From Halorubrum salsamenti (GTDB taxonomy: Archaea; Halobacteriota; Halobacteria; Halobacteriales; Haloferacaceae), in contig NZ_VCNL01000003.1 of assembly GCF_007671685.1 (NCBI RefSeq), positions 346,131-410,130 of the forward strand: a stretch of 64,000 nt of DNA, in the 5' to 3' direction. Below the pieces are notes generated by a model that searched no databases, had not been told where the DNA came from, and was given only the letters and a program-made list of their open reading frames with translations. Position 1 is the stretch's first letter, and each line of letters starts with the position of its first letter. A program made the translations under genes and the position numbers. This document shows positions 27,944 through 38,152 of this stretch, piece after piece.

Positions 27944-27954
27944 AATGATAAGCC
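27944..27954 (-). promoter_or_regulatory. TATA-like box of the purine permease
   Basis: GGCTTATCATT on the minus strand lies about 28-38 bp before the ATG at 27916. A second AT-rich element (TTTATAT, 27991-27997 region) lies about 78 bp upstream and could be an alternative promoter with a longer leader. Confidence 0.4.
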
Positions 27955-28063
27955 TTGCTGAACGCTAGCGATCGGTATGCAAGTGTGCGTATATAAATCC
28001 GGTTTAAAACGTTAGAGAGCCGAGAGAAATACGTGAACGTGCCTACACACCGCGCGGTCCCGC

Positions 28064-28777
28064 CTACTCGAACGTCGTCAGCGCGCCCACGGGGGCGTCG
28101 GTGATCTCTCGCGCGCGTTCCATCCCCTCGTCGCCGACGGCGATGAGGGTGAACACGCCGGTGACGTCGGCGTCGGCCTGCAGAGCGATGTCCAAGAGGA
28201 GCTCCTGCGTCTCGCCCGACCGGATCAGGTCGTCGACGACGAGGACCGTGTCGCCGGCGTCGATCGCGCTCGCGGGGAGGTAGTAGGTGAGCTCGATCCC
28301 CGAGGCGAGGCGCTGGCGCGACTCGATGAACTCCTCGACGGCGGTCTCCTTCGACTTCTTGGCGTACGCGAGCCGCGCGTCGAAGAAGGAGGCCATCGCC
28401 GCGCCGAGGGTGATCCCGTCGGTGGCCGCGGTGAGCACCACGTCCGGCGACTCGAACTCGAACGTCTCCGCGGCGACGGGCGCGACCAGATCGAGGAACG
28501 ACTGGTCGAAGACGACCCCGGAGTTGTCGACGTACCCCCCGTCGTCGAACTCGACGCGGGCGAGCAGCTCGTCCGCGAGCGCCTCGCGGCCGACCTCCTC
28601 GACGACCTCGCTCGCGCGGTCGGTGCCGGGGAGCACGTGGCCGTTGACGTACCGGTTCAGGTCGCCCGCGGGCAGCCCCGTCACCTCGGACAGCTCCTCG
28701 TAGGTTCGCGTCTCCTTTAGCATCCGCAACACGGCGACCGCCTGCAGCTGGAGGGCCGCCTTCTCTGCTCGGTTCAT
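28064..28777 (-). CDS. gfcR: GfcR-type transcriptional regulator with phosphoribosyltransferase domain
   Basis: 237 aa. The N-terminus (about 8-60) is an HTH (LQAVAVLRMLKETRTYEELS ... VNGHVLPGTDRASEV). The rest is a type I PRTase fold with the PRPP loop TVLVVDDLIRSGET near residue 180. Haloarchaeal proteins of this make-up, once annotated PyrE-like, include GfcR of Haloferax, a regulator of sugar catabolism genes; the PRTase part is thought to sense metabolites. The permease next to it suggests that purine-related control is also possible. The name rests on architecture. Confidence 0.8.
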   Translation of the reverse strand: MNRAEKAALQLQAVAVLRMLKETRTYEELSEVTGLPAGDLNRYVNGHVLPGTDRASEVVEEVGREALADELLARVEFDDGGYVDNSGVVFDQSFLDLVAPVAAETFEFESPDVVLTAATDGITLGAAMASFFDARLAYAKKSKETAVEEFIESRQRLASGIELTYYLPASAIDAGDTVLVVDDLIRSGETQELLLDIALQADADVTGVFTLIAVGDEGMERAREITDAPVGALTTFE

Positions 28778-28879
28778 GACGATGATCGTGATCGCACAAG
28801 TATGAATACGTCGAAGTCCTCGGACGGAGCGATCGCCACGAACGTGGCACCCGGAGGGGAGCGAGCGGCGCGATCGCGG

Positions 28880-29335
28880 TTACTCGGCCGGATCTCGGAA
28901 GAATAGCTCCGGGTCGTCGACGGCGAACTCCACGCTGTCGCGGTCGTCGAGCGGGCGGAGCCGGATCCCCAGCTCGCCGGCCTCGGTCGCGGCCGCTTCG
29001 AGCGCCTCCGCGTCCGAGTCGAGGACGAACGTCGGGACGCAGACGGCTCTCTCCTCCGTCGCGTTCTCCGCAACCACCAGCCGATAGCTGGCCGTTTCGC
29101 CCGCCGCCGCGTACACCCGAACCGATTCGACCGCGACCCCGGAGAGCAGTTCGTTGGTTTCGTCGAACTCCGAACCGGGTAACAAGACGTGGAGCCGCGC
29201 CTCGTCGGCGATCGGATTCACGTCGCCGGGGTGGAGCGCGATCGCCTCCCACCCGCGGTCGCGGTACTCCGCCGCGGTCGCCTCGGTGTCGTCGAACACG
29301 CGCTGCCACCGCTCGCCGAGATCGGCTCTGCTCAT
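28880..29335 (-). CDS. Conserved haloarchaeal protein of unknown function
   Basis: 151 aa, acidic, no membrane helix. It begins MSRADLGERWQRVFDDTEAT and contains YRDRGWEAIALHPGDVNPI and a mid-section YRLVVAENATEERAVCVPTF. The pattern is alpha/beta with one cysteine. I do not recognise a characterised family; similar proteins appear to be restricted to haloarchaea. It stands alone about 100 bp upstream of gfcR on the same strand, so co-transcription is possible. Confidence 0.65.
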   Translation of the reverse strand: MSRADLGERWQRVFDDTEATAAEYRDRGWEAIALHPGDVNPIADEARLHVLLPGSEFDETNELLSGVAVESVRVYAAAGETASYRLVVAENATEERAVCVPTFVLDSDAEALEAAATEAGELGIRLRPLDDRDSVEFAVDDPELFFRDPAE

Positions 29336-29458
29336 AGGGAGGGAGCGACCCGCGGGGAATTAAACCTTCTCGCCTCGTAGCCGCGGGTCGCGAGACCGGT
29401 AAATCAGCCGAATGCGGGGGCCTGAGGCCGTTGATAACCGTGGTACGTGACCACAGAT

Positions 29459-29467
29459 CTTATATCC
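29459..29467 (+). promoter_or_regulatory. TATA box of the dpp operon
   Basis: CTTATATCC lies 22-30 bp before the ATG at 29489, which suggests a leaderless operon transcript. Confidence 0.6.
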
Positions 29468-29488
29468 CCCGATAGTATTGAACCGCCT

Positions 29489-31138
29489 ATGTCACGCGAT
29501 GACTCGGACGTGAACCGCCGGACGTACCTCAAGTACGTCGGAGGCACTGCGGCCACCGTCGGACTCGCCGGCTGTTCGGACGACGGCGGCGACGGGAGTG
29601 ACGGAAGCGACGGAAGCGACGTAAATGACGGCAGCGACGGCGAGGACGGCTCCGACGGAGAGGACGAAGAGGAGCTCCCGGAGCCGGAGACCCGCGAGGA
29701 GCACCTCCGGCGCGCGAACCTCCGGCTCAACGAGCGCGCCCCGTGGATCTACCTCAACCGCCAGTACAGCGTGTACGGCATCGCGAGCCGACTCGACTGG
29801 ACCGCCCGCCGCGACGAGCGGATCGAGGCGCAGGCCATATCGGTGACAGAGGGCGAGCCGTCGGTCACGATCACCCAGTCGTCGATGGACTCGGGGCTCG
29901 ACCCCCACGACCACCGCGAGACGCCGACCGACAACATCGTCGTGCAGGCCCACGACGGCGTGCTCGGCCGCAACGCCGACGGCGACATCATCGACGCGCT
30001 CGCGACCGACTACGAGCGGCTCGAAGAGGGGCGCGTCCGGTTCGAGATCCGCGACGGGGTCACCTTCCACAACGGCGACGAGCTCCAGCCGTCGGACATC
30101 GCCTACAGCGTCAACCGGGTCGTCGACGGCGAGGTCGGGATCGAGAGCCCGCAGAGGGACCAGCTCGCCGGCGTCACGGGCGCCGAGGTCGTCGACGGCG
30201 GGGTCGAGGTGACCTCCGACGGGATCAACCCGATCGTGTTCTCGCTTTTCGCCTCGTACTGTAAGGTCGTCCAGCAGGACTGGATCGAGTCGCGCGAGTC
30301 CTCGGAGATCAACTCCGACATGAACGGGACCGGCCCGTTCCAAGTCGTCGAATACGAACAGGACGTACAGATCGTCTACGAGTCCTACGAGGACTACTGG
30401 GGCGACGCGCCGGAGATCGACGAGCTGACGATCCGCGCGGCCAGCGAGTCGAGCACCCGCGTCTCGCAACTGCTCGCCGGCGAGACGGACCTCATCGTCA
30501 ACGTGCCGCCGCAGGAAGTGAGCCGCGTCCGCGACGAGGACACCACGGAGGTCGCGGCGGTACCGAGCACCCGCGTCGTGTTCAACGCCATGCGGTACGA
30601 CGTGGAGCCGTTCTCCAGCGTGGAGTTCCGGCAGGCGCTGAACTACGCCATCGACTTGGACAGCATCATCGAGAACATCCTGCAGGGGTTCGCCGACCCG
30701 ACCGGCCAGCCCACCCTCGAGGGATTCGTCGGCTACAACGAGGAGGTCGATCCGTACCCGCAAGACGTCGAACAGGCCGAACAGCTCGTCGAGGACTCCG
30801 GCCACGCCGGCGCCGAGATCACCCTCGAAACGCCCGTGGGGCGGTACCTCCGCGACGTGGAGATCGCGCAGGCGGTCGCCAACCAGATCGACGAGCTCTC
30901 CAACGTCTCCTGTGAGGTCGAGCAGCGCGACTTCGCCTCGCTCGCGGGCGAGGTGACGAGCGGCGAACTCGAGAACATGCCGCACTTCTACCTGCTCGGC
31001 TGGGGGAACACCACGTTCGACGCCAGCCAGACGATCATCCCGCTTCTCACCTCCGACGGGGCGCTCTCCAGCTACCGGGAAGACGAGGAAGTCGACGAGC
31101 TCATGTCCGAGTCTCAGAACCTGCCGGGCGAAAACTAA
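29489..31138 (+). CDS. Peptide-type ABC transporter substrate-binding lipoprotein, apparently circularly permuted
   Basis: 549 aa. The N-terminus has a Tat signal (NRRTYLKYVGGT), lipobox GLAGC (C29) and a long Asp/Gly/Ser linker. Residues about 123-545 are a family 5 binding protein (SBP_bac_5): MDSGLDPHDH, VRFEIRDGVTFHNGDELQPS, NYAIDLDSIIENIL. The protein stops right after DELMSESQNLPGEN, before the last helix and strand usual for the family. A segment with exactly that character (ETREEHLRRANLRLNERAPW, then IYLNRQYSVYG) sits at residues 67-97, after the linker. The order therefore looks permuted. It is the first gene of an ABC import operon; the ligand is not known. Confidence 0.85.
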   Translation: MSRDDSDVNRRTYLKYVGGTAATVGLAGCSDDGGDGSDGSDGSDVNDGSDGEDGSDGEDEEELPEPETREEHLRRANLRLNERAPWIYLNRQYSVYGIASRLDWTARRDERIEAQAISVTEGEPSVTITQSSMDSGLDPHDHRETPTDNIVVQAHDGVLGRNADGDIIDALATDYERLEEGRVRFEIRDGVTFHNGDELQPSDIAYSVNRVVDGEVGIESPQRDQLAGVTGAEVVDGGVEVTSDGINPIVFSLFASYCKVVQQDWIESRESSEINSDMNGTGPFQVVEYEQDVQIVYESYEDYWGDAPEIDELTIRAASESSTRVSQLLAGETDLIVNVPPQEVSRVRDEDTTEVAAVPSTRVVFNAMRYDVEPFSSVEFRQALNYAIDLDSIIENILQGFADPTGQPTLEGFVGYNEEVDPYPQDVEQAEQLVEDSGHAGAEITLETPVGRYLRDVEIAQAVANQIDELSNVSCEVEQRDFASLAGEVTSGELENMPHFYLLGWGNTTFDASQTIIPLLTSDGALSSYREDEEVDELMSESQNLPGEN

Positions 31139-31144
31139 GGTCCG

Positions 31145-32164
31145 ATGGCGCTGGGACGGTTCCTCCTGAAACGCGGGATCCAAGGCGTGCTGGTCGTGTG
31201 GGGGGTCGTGACCGCGGTGTTCCTGCTGCGGTTCATCACTCCGGGCGACCCGGTGACGTTCGTCGCGCCGCTTGACGCGAGCGCGGAGCTTCGCGCGCAG
31301 ATAGCCGCGGAGCTGGGACTCGATCAGCCGCTGTACGTCCAGTACGCCGACTACATCGTCGGACTCTTACAGGGGGACATGGGGTACTCGTACCTCCGCG
31401 GGACGGAGGCGAGCACCATCGTGCTCGCCCGGGTGCCGGCCACCGTCGAGCTGGCGGTCGCGGCGACCGTCGTCGCGGTCGTCATCGCGATCCCGCTCGG
31501 CGTCATCAGCGCGACGCGCCGGCGCGACCCCGCCGACTACGGGGCGACCCTGTTCTCGCTGGTCGGCATCTCGACCCCGAACTTCTGGCTCGGGATCATG
31601 CTCATCCTGGTGTTGTCGGTACAGCTCGATATATTCCCGACGAGCCGGCGGCCGATCGGCTTCTTCGAGACGTTCGCGTTCCTCGTCACGGTCGAGAACG
31701 GGTTCGCGGCCCCGATGAACGTCGGCGCCTTCCTCGACGGGCTTCGGACGTGGCTGTGGCACATCGCGCTGCCGGCGGTGACGCTCGGCACGTACTTCAC
31801 CGCGCTCGTCACCCGACTGACCCGCAGCGGGATGATCGAGGAGCTCGGACAGCCGTACGTTCGCGCGGCACGGGCGAAGGGGCTCCCGGAGTCGCTGATC
31901 CAGTACAAACACGCGCTCCAGAACACCCTCATCCCGATCGTCACCGTGTTGGGGCTCCAGCTGGGGACCCTGATCGGCGGCGCGGTGATCACCGAGGCCG
32001 TGTTCGCGTGGCCCGGGCTCGGCACGCTGGTCATCGACTCGATCAACGTCCGCGACTGGCCGCTGATCCAGGGGTCGCTTATCGTGATCGGGACCGGGTT
32101 CGTGCTGATCAACATCTTCGTCGACGCGCTGTACGCGTACCTCAATCCGCGGGTGGTCCACTGA
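31145..32164 (+). CDS. ABC transporter permease, DppB type
   Basis: 339 aa with about six membrane helices. The N-terminal FLLRFITPGDPV and the EAA loop near the C-terminus (RAARAKGLPESLIQYKHALQNT) are typical of DppB/OppB permeases and mark the contact with the ATPase. It is 6 bp after the binding-protein gene. Its TGA overlaps the ATG of a 40-codon ORF (TGATG). Confidence 0.93.
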   Translation: MALGRFLLKRGIQGVLVVWGVVTAVFLLRFITPGDPVTFVAPLDASAELRAQIAAELGLDQPLYVQYADYIVGLLQGDMGYSYLRGTEASTIVLARVPATVELAVAATVVAVVIAIPLGVISATRRRDPADYGATLFSLVGISTPNFWLGIMLILVLSVQLDIFPTSRRPIGFFETFAFLVTVENGFAAPMNVGAFLDGLRTWLWHIALPAVTLGTYFTALVTRLTRSGMIEELGQPYVRAARAKGLPESLIQYKHALQNTLIPIVTVLGLQLGTLIGGAVITEAVFAWPGLGTLVIDSINVRDWPLIQGSLIVIGTGFVLINIFVDALYAYLNPRVVH

Positions 32165-32286
32165 TGACGAACCGATATCTCCCCCTTCTCTCGGGCGGTG
32201 TGGCGTGTCGCACGGGCGAACTGCGAACGACCGAGGCGGCGCGCGGGGCGTCGCCCGAGACGGATCCGGAGGTGAGCCGCCGGTGA
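32164..32286 (+). CDS. Possible 40-codon ORF between dppB- and dppC-like genes
   Basis: It starts at the ATG overlapping the dppB stop (TGATG) and ends in a TGA overlapping the GTG of dppC (GTGA). The peptide (MTNRYLPLLSGGVACRTGEL...) has no recognisable features. It may only keep ribosomes moving between two permease genes, or it may be an eroded N-terminal extension of the next gene. Its coding status is uncertain. Confidence 0.35.
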   Translation: MTNRYLPLLSGGVACRTGELRTTEAARGASPETDPEVSRR

Positions 32287-33298
32287 TCTCCCCGCGGACC
32301 CTTCGAAACCTCCGAAGCGAGCTCTCGCGGAGCCTCCTCGCGAAGCTGGGGATCGCGATCCTCGCGGTCATCCTCTTCACGGCGGTCTTCGCCCCGCTCT
32401 TGGCGCCGCACGATCCGACGGAGCAGGACCTCGACAACGCGAACGTCCCGCCGCTGGGGTTCACGGCGACGGAGAACCAGACGAGCTCGCAGATGGTCGA
32501 CGGAGAGGTGCAGATCGTCGAGGAGGAGGTCGTCGTCAACACCACGACCGCGCATCCGCTCGGCACCGACTCGCTCGGCCGCGACGTGCTCTCGCGGACG
32601 ATGTTCGGCGCGCGCACGTCGCTTCTGGTCGGTCTGTTCGGCACATCCATCGCCGTCGTGCTCGGCGTCACCGTCGGGATCACGGCCGGCTACTACGGCG
32701 GCCGGATCGACGACGCGCTGATGCGGTTCGCCGACGTCATGTTGGCGTTCCCGTCGCTCGTGCTCGCGATCGCGCTCATCGGGCTGTGGGGACAGGCGTC
32801 GCTGCGCATCCCCGACCCGCTGGTCGCGTTCGGGATCGCGTCCGCGGAGATGCCCGAGAACATCGTGCTGCCGGGGACCGTGATCGCTGTCGTCGCGCTC
32901 GTGAACTGGGTGTGGTTCGCGCGCGTCGCGCGCGGGGAGGCGCTCTCCGTCCGCGATCAGGAGTACGTGAAGGCGGCGCGGTCGATGGGCGGAAGCGACC
33001 TCCACGTGATCCTCAGACACGTGCTCCCGAACAGCCTGACGCCGATCTTGGTGCTCGCGACGATCCAGATCGCCGCGATCATCCTGCTGGAGTCCTCGCT
33101 GTCGTTCCTCGGCTTCTCGGGGGCGCAGCTCTCGTGGGGCTTCGACATCGCGCAGGGGCGCCAGTACCTCTCGTCGTCGTGGTGGATCGCGACCGTTCCC
33201 GGCCTCGCCATCGTCGGCGCCGTCGTCGGGATCAACCTGATCGGCGACTGGCTGCGCGACGCCCTCGATCCGGACATCGAGGGACAGGGAGGTGCGCC

Positions 33299-33302
<4 letters not shown>
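32283..33302 (+). CDS. ABC transporter permease, DppC type
   Basis: 339 aa from GTG 32283. MISPRTLRNLRSELSRSLLA followed by helix 1 and FAPLLAPHDPTEQD is the usual DppC start. HPLGTDSLGRDVLSR is the family signature, and the EAA loop is KAARSMGGSDLHVILRHVLPNS. Six membrane helices are expected. A start at 32205 (GTG) would add a hydrophilic Arg/Gly stretch unlike relatives. Its stop overlaps the next GTG (GTGA). Confidence 0.9.
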
Positions 33303-34535
<1,233 letters not shown>

Positions 34536-34543
<8 letters not shown>

Positions 34544-35867
34544 CCCCCTCGTCACCGTCGACGGCCTCGAGAAGTACTACTACGAGAACGACACGCTGCT
34601 CGACCGGTTGACCGGCGCGGAGCCGGAGGCGGTTCGGGCGGTCGACGGCGTCTCCTTCGAGGTCCGCGAGGGCGAGACGCTCGGCGTCGTCGGCGAGTCC
34701 GGGTGCGGGAAGTCGACGCTCGCGGAGACGCTGATGCGCCTCCGCGATCCCACCGGCGGCTCCGTGACGTTCGACGGCGAGCCCGTCTTCGAGCTCTCCG
34801 GCGACGGACTGAACGCGTTCAGACGGCGGGCGCAGGTGATGTTCCAGGACCCGTTCTCCAGCCTGGACCCGCGGATGACCGCCGGGGAGATCATCACGGA
34901 GCCGCTCGCGATCCACGGCGTGGGGACCAGTGCCGAGCGGCGCGAGCGCGCCGAGACCCTCTTAGAGGAGGTGGGGCTCTCGGCCGACCAGATCGACCGG
35001 TATCCCCACGAGTTCTCCGGCGGGCAGCGCCAGCGCATCGGATTCGCCCGCGCGCTGGCCATCGATCCGGAGTTCATCGTCCTCGACGAACCGGTCTCCG
35101 CGCTCGACGTGAGCGTGCAGGCGCAGGTGTTGAACCTGCTCGCCGACATGCAGGCCGAGCGCGACCTGACGTACCTGTTCATCGCACACGACCTCTCGGT
35201 AGTGCGACACATCTCCGACCGGGTCGCCGTGATGTACCTCGGGAAGGTCGTGGAGATCGGCCCCACCGAGGAGATCTTCGAGAATCCGCAACACCCGTAC
35301 ACGAAGGCGCTGTTGGAGTCCGTCCCGCGGGCGGACACCGACGAGCGGAGCCGCACCGTCGAGACGATCCGCGGCGACGTGCCCTCGCCGCGGAACCCGC
35401 CCTCGGGCTGTTCGTTCCGGACGCGGTGTCCGGAGCTGATCCAGCCGCCGTGGCTGGACGTGCCGCAGGCGACGTTCCACGAGATCGGCGAGTTTAGGAC
35501 CCGGATCGAGAACGGCGACATCGACGTGGACCTGCGGTGGGAGCAGGTCGGCGACCCCGATCGGGAGGACCGGGCGGCGTTCGTCGACTCGCTCCGCGAG
35601 GAGGCGTTCGACACGGAGCTCCCGGCCGACGACGAGAAGACGGTCCGCGAGGCGATCCGCGCGCTCGCCGACGGCGACCGCGAGACCGCCGCGGCGACGC
35701 TGCGGGAGCGCTACCGGTCGCCCTGCGAGGCGATCGAACCCGCGTTGCCGGCGGGGGAGCACCCCTCCGCGTGCCTGCTGAACGAACAGCCGGAGGACGT
35801 GGAGACGGCCCGCGAGGAGTGGGAAGCGGACCACGACGCTCCGGAGGCCGGGGCGTCGTCGCGGTAG
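34536..35867 (+). CDS. ABC transporter ATP-binding protein, DppF type
   Basis: 443 aa, overlapping the previous ATPase gene by 8 bp. Walker A is GESGCGKS, the signature is SGGQRQRIGFARALA, and Walker B is FIVLDEPVSALD. The C-terminal motif HPYTKALLESVPRAD is followed by the FRTRCPELIQPP cysteine region. It extends about 100 residues beyond usual DppF, with a further cysteine pair (YRSPCEAIEP, PSACLLNEQ). Together with DppD it would form the heterodimeric motor of the importer. It is the last gene of the operon, and a T5 run follows the stop. Confidence 0.93.
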
Positions 35868-35873
35868 CTCCGC

Positions 35874-35886
35874 GCGCATTTTTGGC
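35874..35886 (+). terminator. T-run after the dpp operon
   Basis: A T5 run (GCATTTTTGGCG context) lies about 10-18 bp after the dppF-like stop and could end the operon transcript. No hairpin is seen, as is usual for archaeal terminators. Confidence 0.35.
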
Positions 35887-35938
35887 GATTGGTCGAGAAA
35901 CAGATCGGCGCGGGTCGTTCTCCGCTCTTCTCTTCCCC

Positions 35939-36781
35939 CTACCGCTCCCGCACGACGACGAACTCCGCGAGATCGCGGAGGTACTCGATCGCCTCCGTCT
36001 CCGGCGGGTCGGCGTCGTCGAGCGCGGCTAAGGCGAGTTCGGACTGCTCGCGGGCGCGCTCGTCGATCTCCGCGGGCGACAGCGACGTGACCTGCAGGAC
36101 CGAGGGCCGATCCATCTCCGCGTCCTGCCCGGTCGGCTTGCCGAGGTCGTCCGCGTCCGCGGTCGCGTCGAGCACGTCGTCGCGCATCTGGAAGGCGACG
36201 CCGACGCGCTCGGCGTACTCGCCGAACGAGTCGACCGCGTCGGGGTCGGCGCCGCCGGCGATCGCGCCCAGCTCGGCGGCCGCCCGGAACAGCGCGCCGG
36301 TCTTCCGGCGGGCGAGCTCCATGTACTCGTCCTCGGTGGTGGGGCGGGCGGCCAGCTCGGTGGCCTCCCCCTCGCCGAGTTCGACGAGCGCCTCGGCGAC
36401 GGTCCGCATCGCGCGGGGCTCGGCGGAGAAGAGCGCGAACGCCTCGCCGAGGAGCCCGTCGCTGGCGATGATCGCCGGGCCGTAGCCGTACTCGGCCCAC
36501 GCCGACGGCGTCCCGCGGCGCACCTCGGAGCGGTCGATGATGTCGTCGATCACGAGCGACGCGTTGTGGACGAACTCGATCCCGGCCGCGAAGTCGACGG
36601 CCGCGTCGGGATCGCCGTCGAACGCCTCGCAGGCGAGGATCGTCACGGCGGGGCGGACCCGCTTGCCGCCGGCGAGGACGACGTGGCCGACCTCCTCGGA
36701 CAGCTCGTCGGGCTCGACCTCGTCGATGACGGCCTCCAGCCGCTCCTCGACCAGCGCGACCCGGCGCTCCAGGTACTCCAT
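35939..36781 (-). CDS. idsA: Polyprenyl (geranylgeranyl/farnesyl) diphosphate synthase
   Basis: 280 aa. It makes the C15/C20 prenyl diphosphates used for archaeal lipids. The first Asp-rich motif is SLVIDDIID (D79, D80, D83) followed by RSEVRRGTPS; the second is MRDDVLD near residue 180. GGKRVRP at 38-44 binds diphosphate. The protein is shorter than the common 340-360 aa, and the second motif (MRDDVLD for DDxxD) is slightly unusual, so product length is uncertain. npdG lies upstream on the same strand. Confidence 0.88.
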   Translation of the reverse strand: MEYLERRVALVEERLEAVIDEVEPDELSEEVGHVVLAGGKRVRPAVTILACEAFDGDPDAAVDFAAGIEFVHNASLVIDDIIDRSEVRRGTPSAWAEYGYGPAIIASDGLLGEAFALFSAEPRAMRTVAEALVELGEGEATELAARPTTEDEYMELARRKTGALFRAAAELGAIAGGADPDAVDSFGEYAERVGVAFQMRDDVLDATADADDLGKPTGQDAEMDRPSVLQVTSLSPAEIDERAREQSELALAALDDADPPETEAIEYLRDLAEFVVVRER

Positions 36782-36839
36782 CTATCGCCCGGAGGGACCG
36801 GTCGCGCAAAGGCCTAACGGAACGGTCGCCGGCCTCGGA

Positions 36840-37508
36840 TTACTTAAACTCGATCCCGAGGTCGTTGAGCCCGTCGTTGTTCTCCGTGACGTTGATCAGA
36901 AGCGGCGTGAGCGCCTCGATCTCCGGGGCGTTGGCGATGCCGCCGGCGTCGAGCGCGCGCAGCCCCTCGATCCCCTCGGCGAGGTCAGTCACGGTCGCCT
37001 TCGCGTCCTCGTCGTCGCCGATCACGAGCGTGTCGATCCCGAGGTCGGCGTCGAGGTTCGCGAGGCGGGCGGCCGCGAGGTTGTGGAACGCGCCCACGAC
37101 GTCGACCCCGTCGGGCGCGGCGTCCGCGGCGATCCGCGTCACCGAGCCGGCGCCGGGCCGGTGGTAGTGAAAGCCCTCGTCGTCGCGTTTCATCCCGGTC
37201 GCCGGCGAGACGAGCACGTCGCCGGGAGCGAGCGCGTCGGCGATCGCCTCGACGGTGTCGCCGACGTGGTACGGCGGGACCGCGAGCACGACGACCTTGG
37301 CCCCGGCGGCGGCCGCCTCGTTCTCGGCGCCCGCTACCGCGGCGTCGAGGCCGCGGCTGTCGAGCTCGGTCGTGTACTCCTCGGCCTTGGTCTCCGCCCG
37401 CTCCGCGTCGCGCGAGCCGATGGTGACCTCGTGGGGGGTGTCGGCCGCGAGCCGGAGCGCGAGCCCCTGTCCGATGTCGCCCGTACCGCCGAGTATCGCG
37501 ATATTCAT
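36840..37508 (-). CDS. npdG: F420H2:NADP+ oxidoreductase
   Basis: 222 aa. It passes hydride between coenzyme F420 and NADP. The N-terminal Rossmann motif ILGGTGDIGQGLALRLA, the SRDAERAETKAEEY strand-helix (2'-phosphate of NADP), and VLAVPPYHVGDTVEAI match the NPDR/Fno family; length also fits. It is followed on the same strand by idsA after 58 bp and preceded by the thioredoxin gene, all in one direction, so they may share a transcript. Confidence 0.9.
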   Translation of the reverse strand: MNIAILGGTGDIGQGLALRLAADTPHEVTIGSRDAERAETKAEEYTTELDSRGLDAAVAGAENEAAAAGAKVVVLAVPPYHVGDTVEAIADALAPGDVLVSPATGMKRDDEGFHYHRPGAGSVTRIAADAAPDGVDVVGAFHNLAAARLANLDADLGIDTLVIGDDEDAKATVTDLAEGIEGLRALDAGGIANAPEIEALTPLLINVTENNDGLNDLGIEFK

Positions 37509-37586
37509 ACGATCAGTCGCGTCGCTCGCGTCTTAGGGGTTGCGCGACCGGCCGTCCTCGCCGCGGTCGCGGGGCGGTCCCGTCGG

Positions 37587-38069
37587 TCAGGCGGCGCGTT
37601 CGATCGCCGACTCCAGCGTCGCGCGGTCCTGCGCGCCCGTGAACCGGTCGACCGCCTCGCCGCCGGCGTACACGAGGAGGGTGGGGATGCTCCGAGCGCC
37701 GAGCTGCTGGGCGATTTCGGGGTTGGCGTCGACGTCGACCTTCGCCACGGCGGCGTCGGCGTCGCTCGCGAGCGCCTCGATCGTCGGTTCCATCATCTGA
37801 CAGGGGCCGCACCAGTCGGCGTAGCAGTCGACCAACACCACGTCGTGCTCGTCGACGACGCGCCGGAACTCCTCGGGCCCCCCGACCTCGATCGGTTCGG
37901 CCGGAGTCGTCGACGCCCGGTCGTCGTCCGCCGTCTCGGCCGGCCCGCCGCCGATCTCGCCCTCGCGTTCCAGTTCGTCCCGTAGCTCCCGCAGCTTGCG
38001 CTCGCGGATGCGTTCGCGCTCGCTCTTCGCCGAATCGGTCCCGTCGGTCGCGTCCGCGGTGTCGCTCAT
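37587..38069 (-). CDS. Thioredoxin with N-terminal coiled extension
   Basis: 160 aa. The C-terminal 100 residues are a normal thioredoxin: VLVDCYADWCGPCQMM (active cysteines 87 and 90) and ARSIPTLLVYAGGE with the cis-Pro. The first 60 residues are highly charged (KSERERIRERKLRELRDELE) and form a likely coiled coil plus disordered linker, which may mediate dimerisation or partner binding. It has its own TATA box. It is the second thioredoxin in the window and clearly different from the 89-aa one at 5888. Confidence 0.92.
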   Translation of the reverse strand: MSDTADATDGTDSAKSERERIRERKLRELRDELEREGEIGGGPAETADDDRASTTPAEPIEVGGPEEFRRVVDEHDVVLVDCYADWCGPCQMMEPTIEALASDADAAVAKVDVDANPEIAQQLGARSIPTLLVYAGGEAVDRFTGAQDRATLESAIERAA

Positions 38070-38091
38070 ACACCAGTATTGGGTACTCAAA

Positions 38092-38103
38092 ACAATATAC
38101 CTT
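38092..38103 (-). promoter_or_regulatory. TATA box of the thioredoxin gene at 37587
   Basis: AAGGTATATTGT on the minus strand is centred about 28 bp before the ATG at 38069. Confidence 0.6.
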
Positions 38104-38152
38104 CCGGCGGCGGTGTCGGGAGCCCGCCCGAGCCGAGTCGTCGCGAGCGGGG

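Noticed and set aside
26313-29309. 998-codon minus-strand frame spanning the permease and gfcR region
   Set aside because: It is Arg/Gly-rich low-complexity translation overlapping recognised genes in another frame; no domain is visible.
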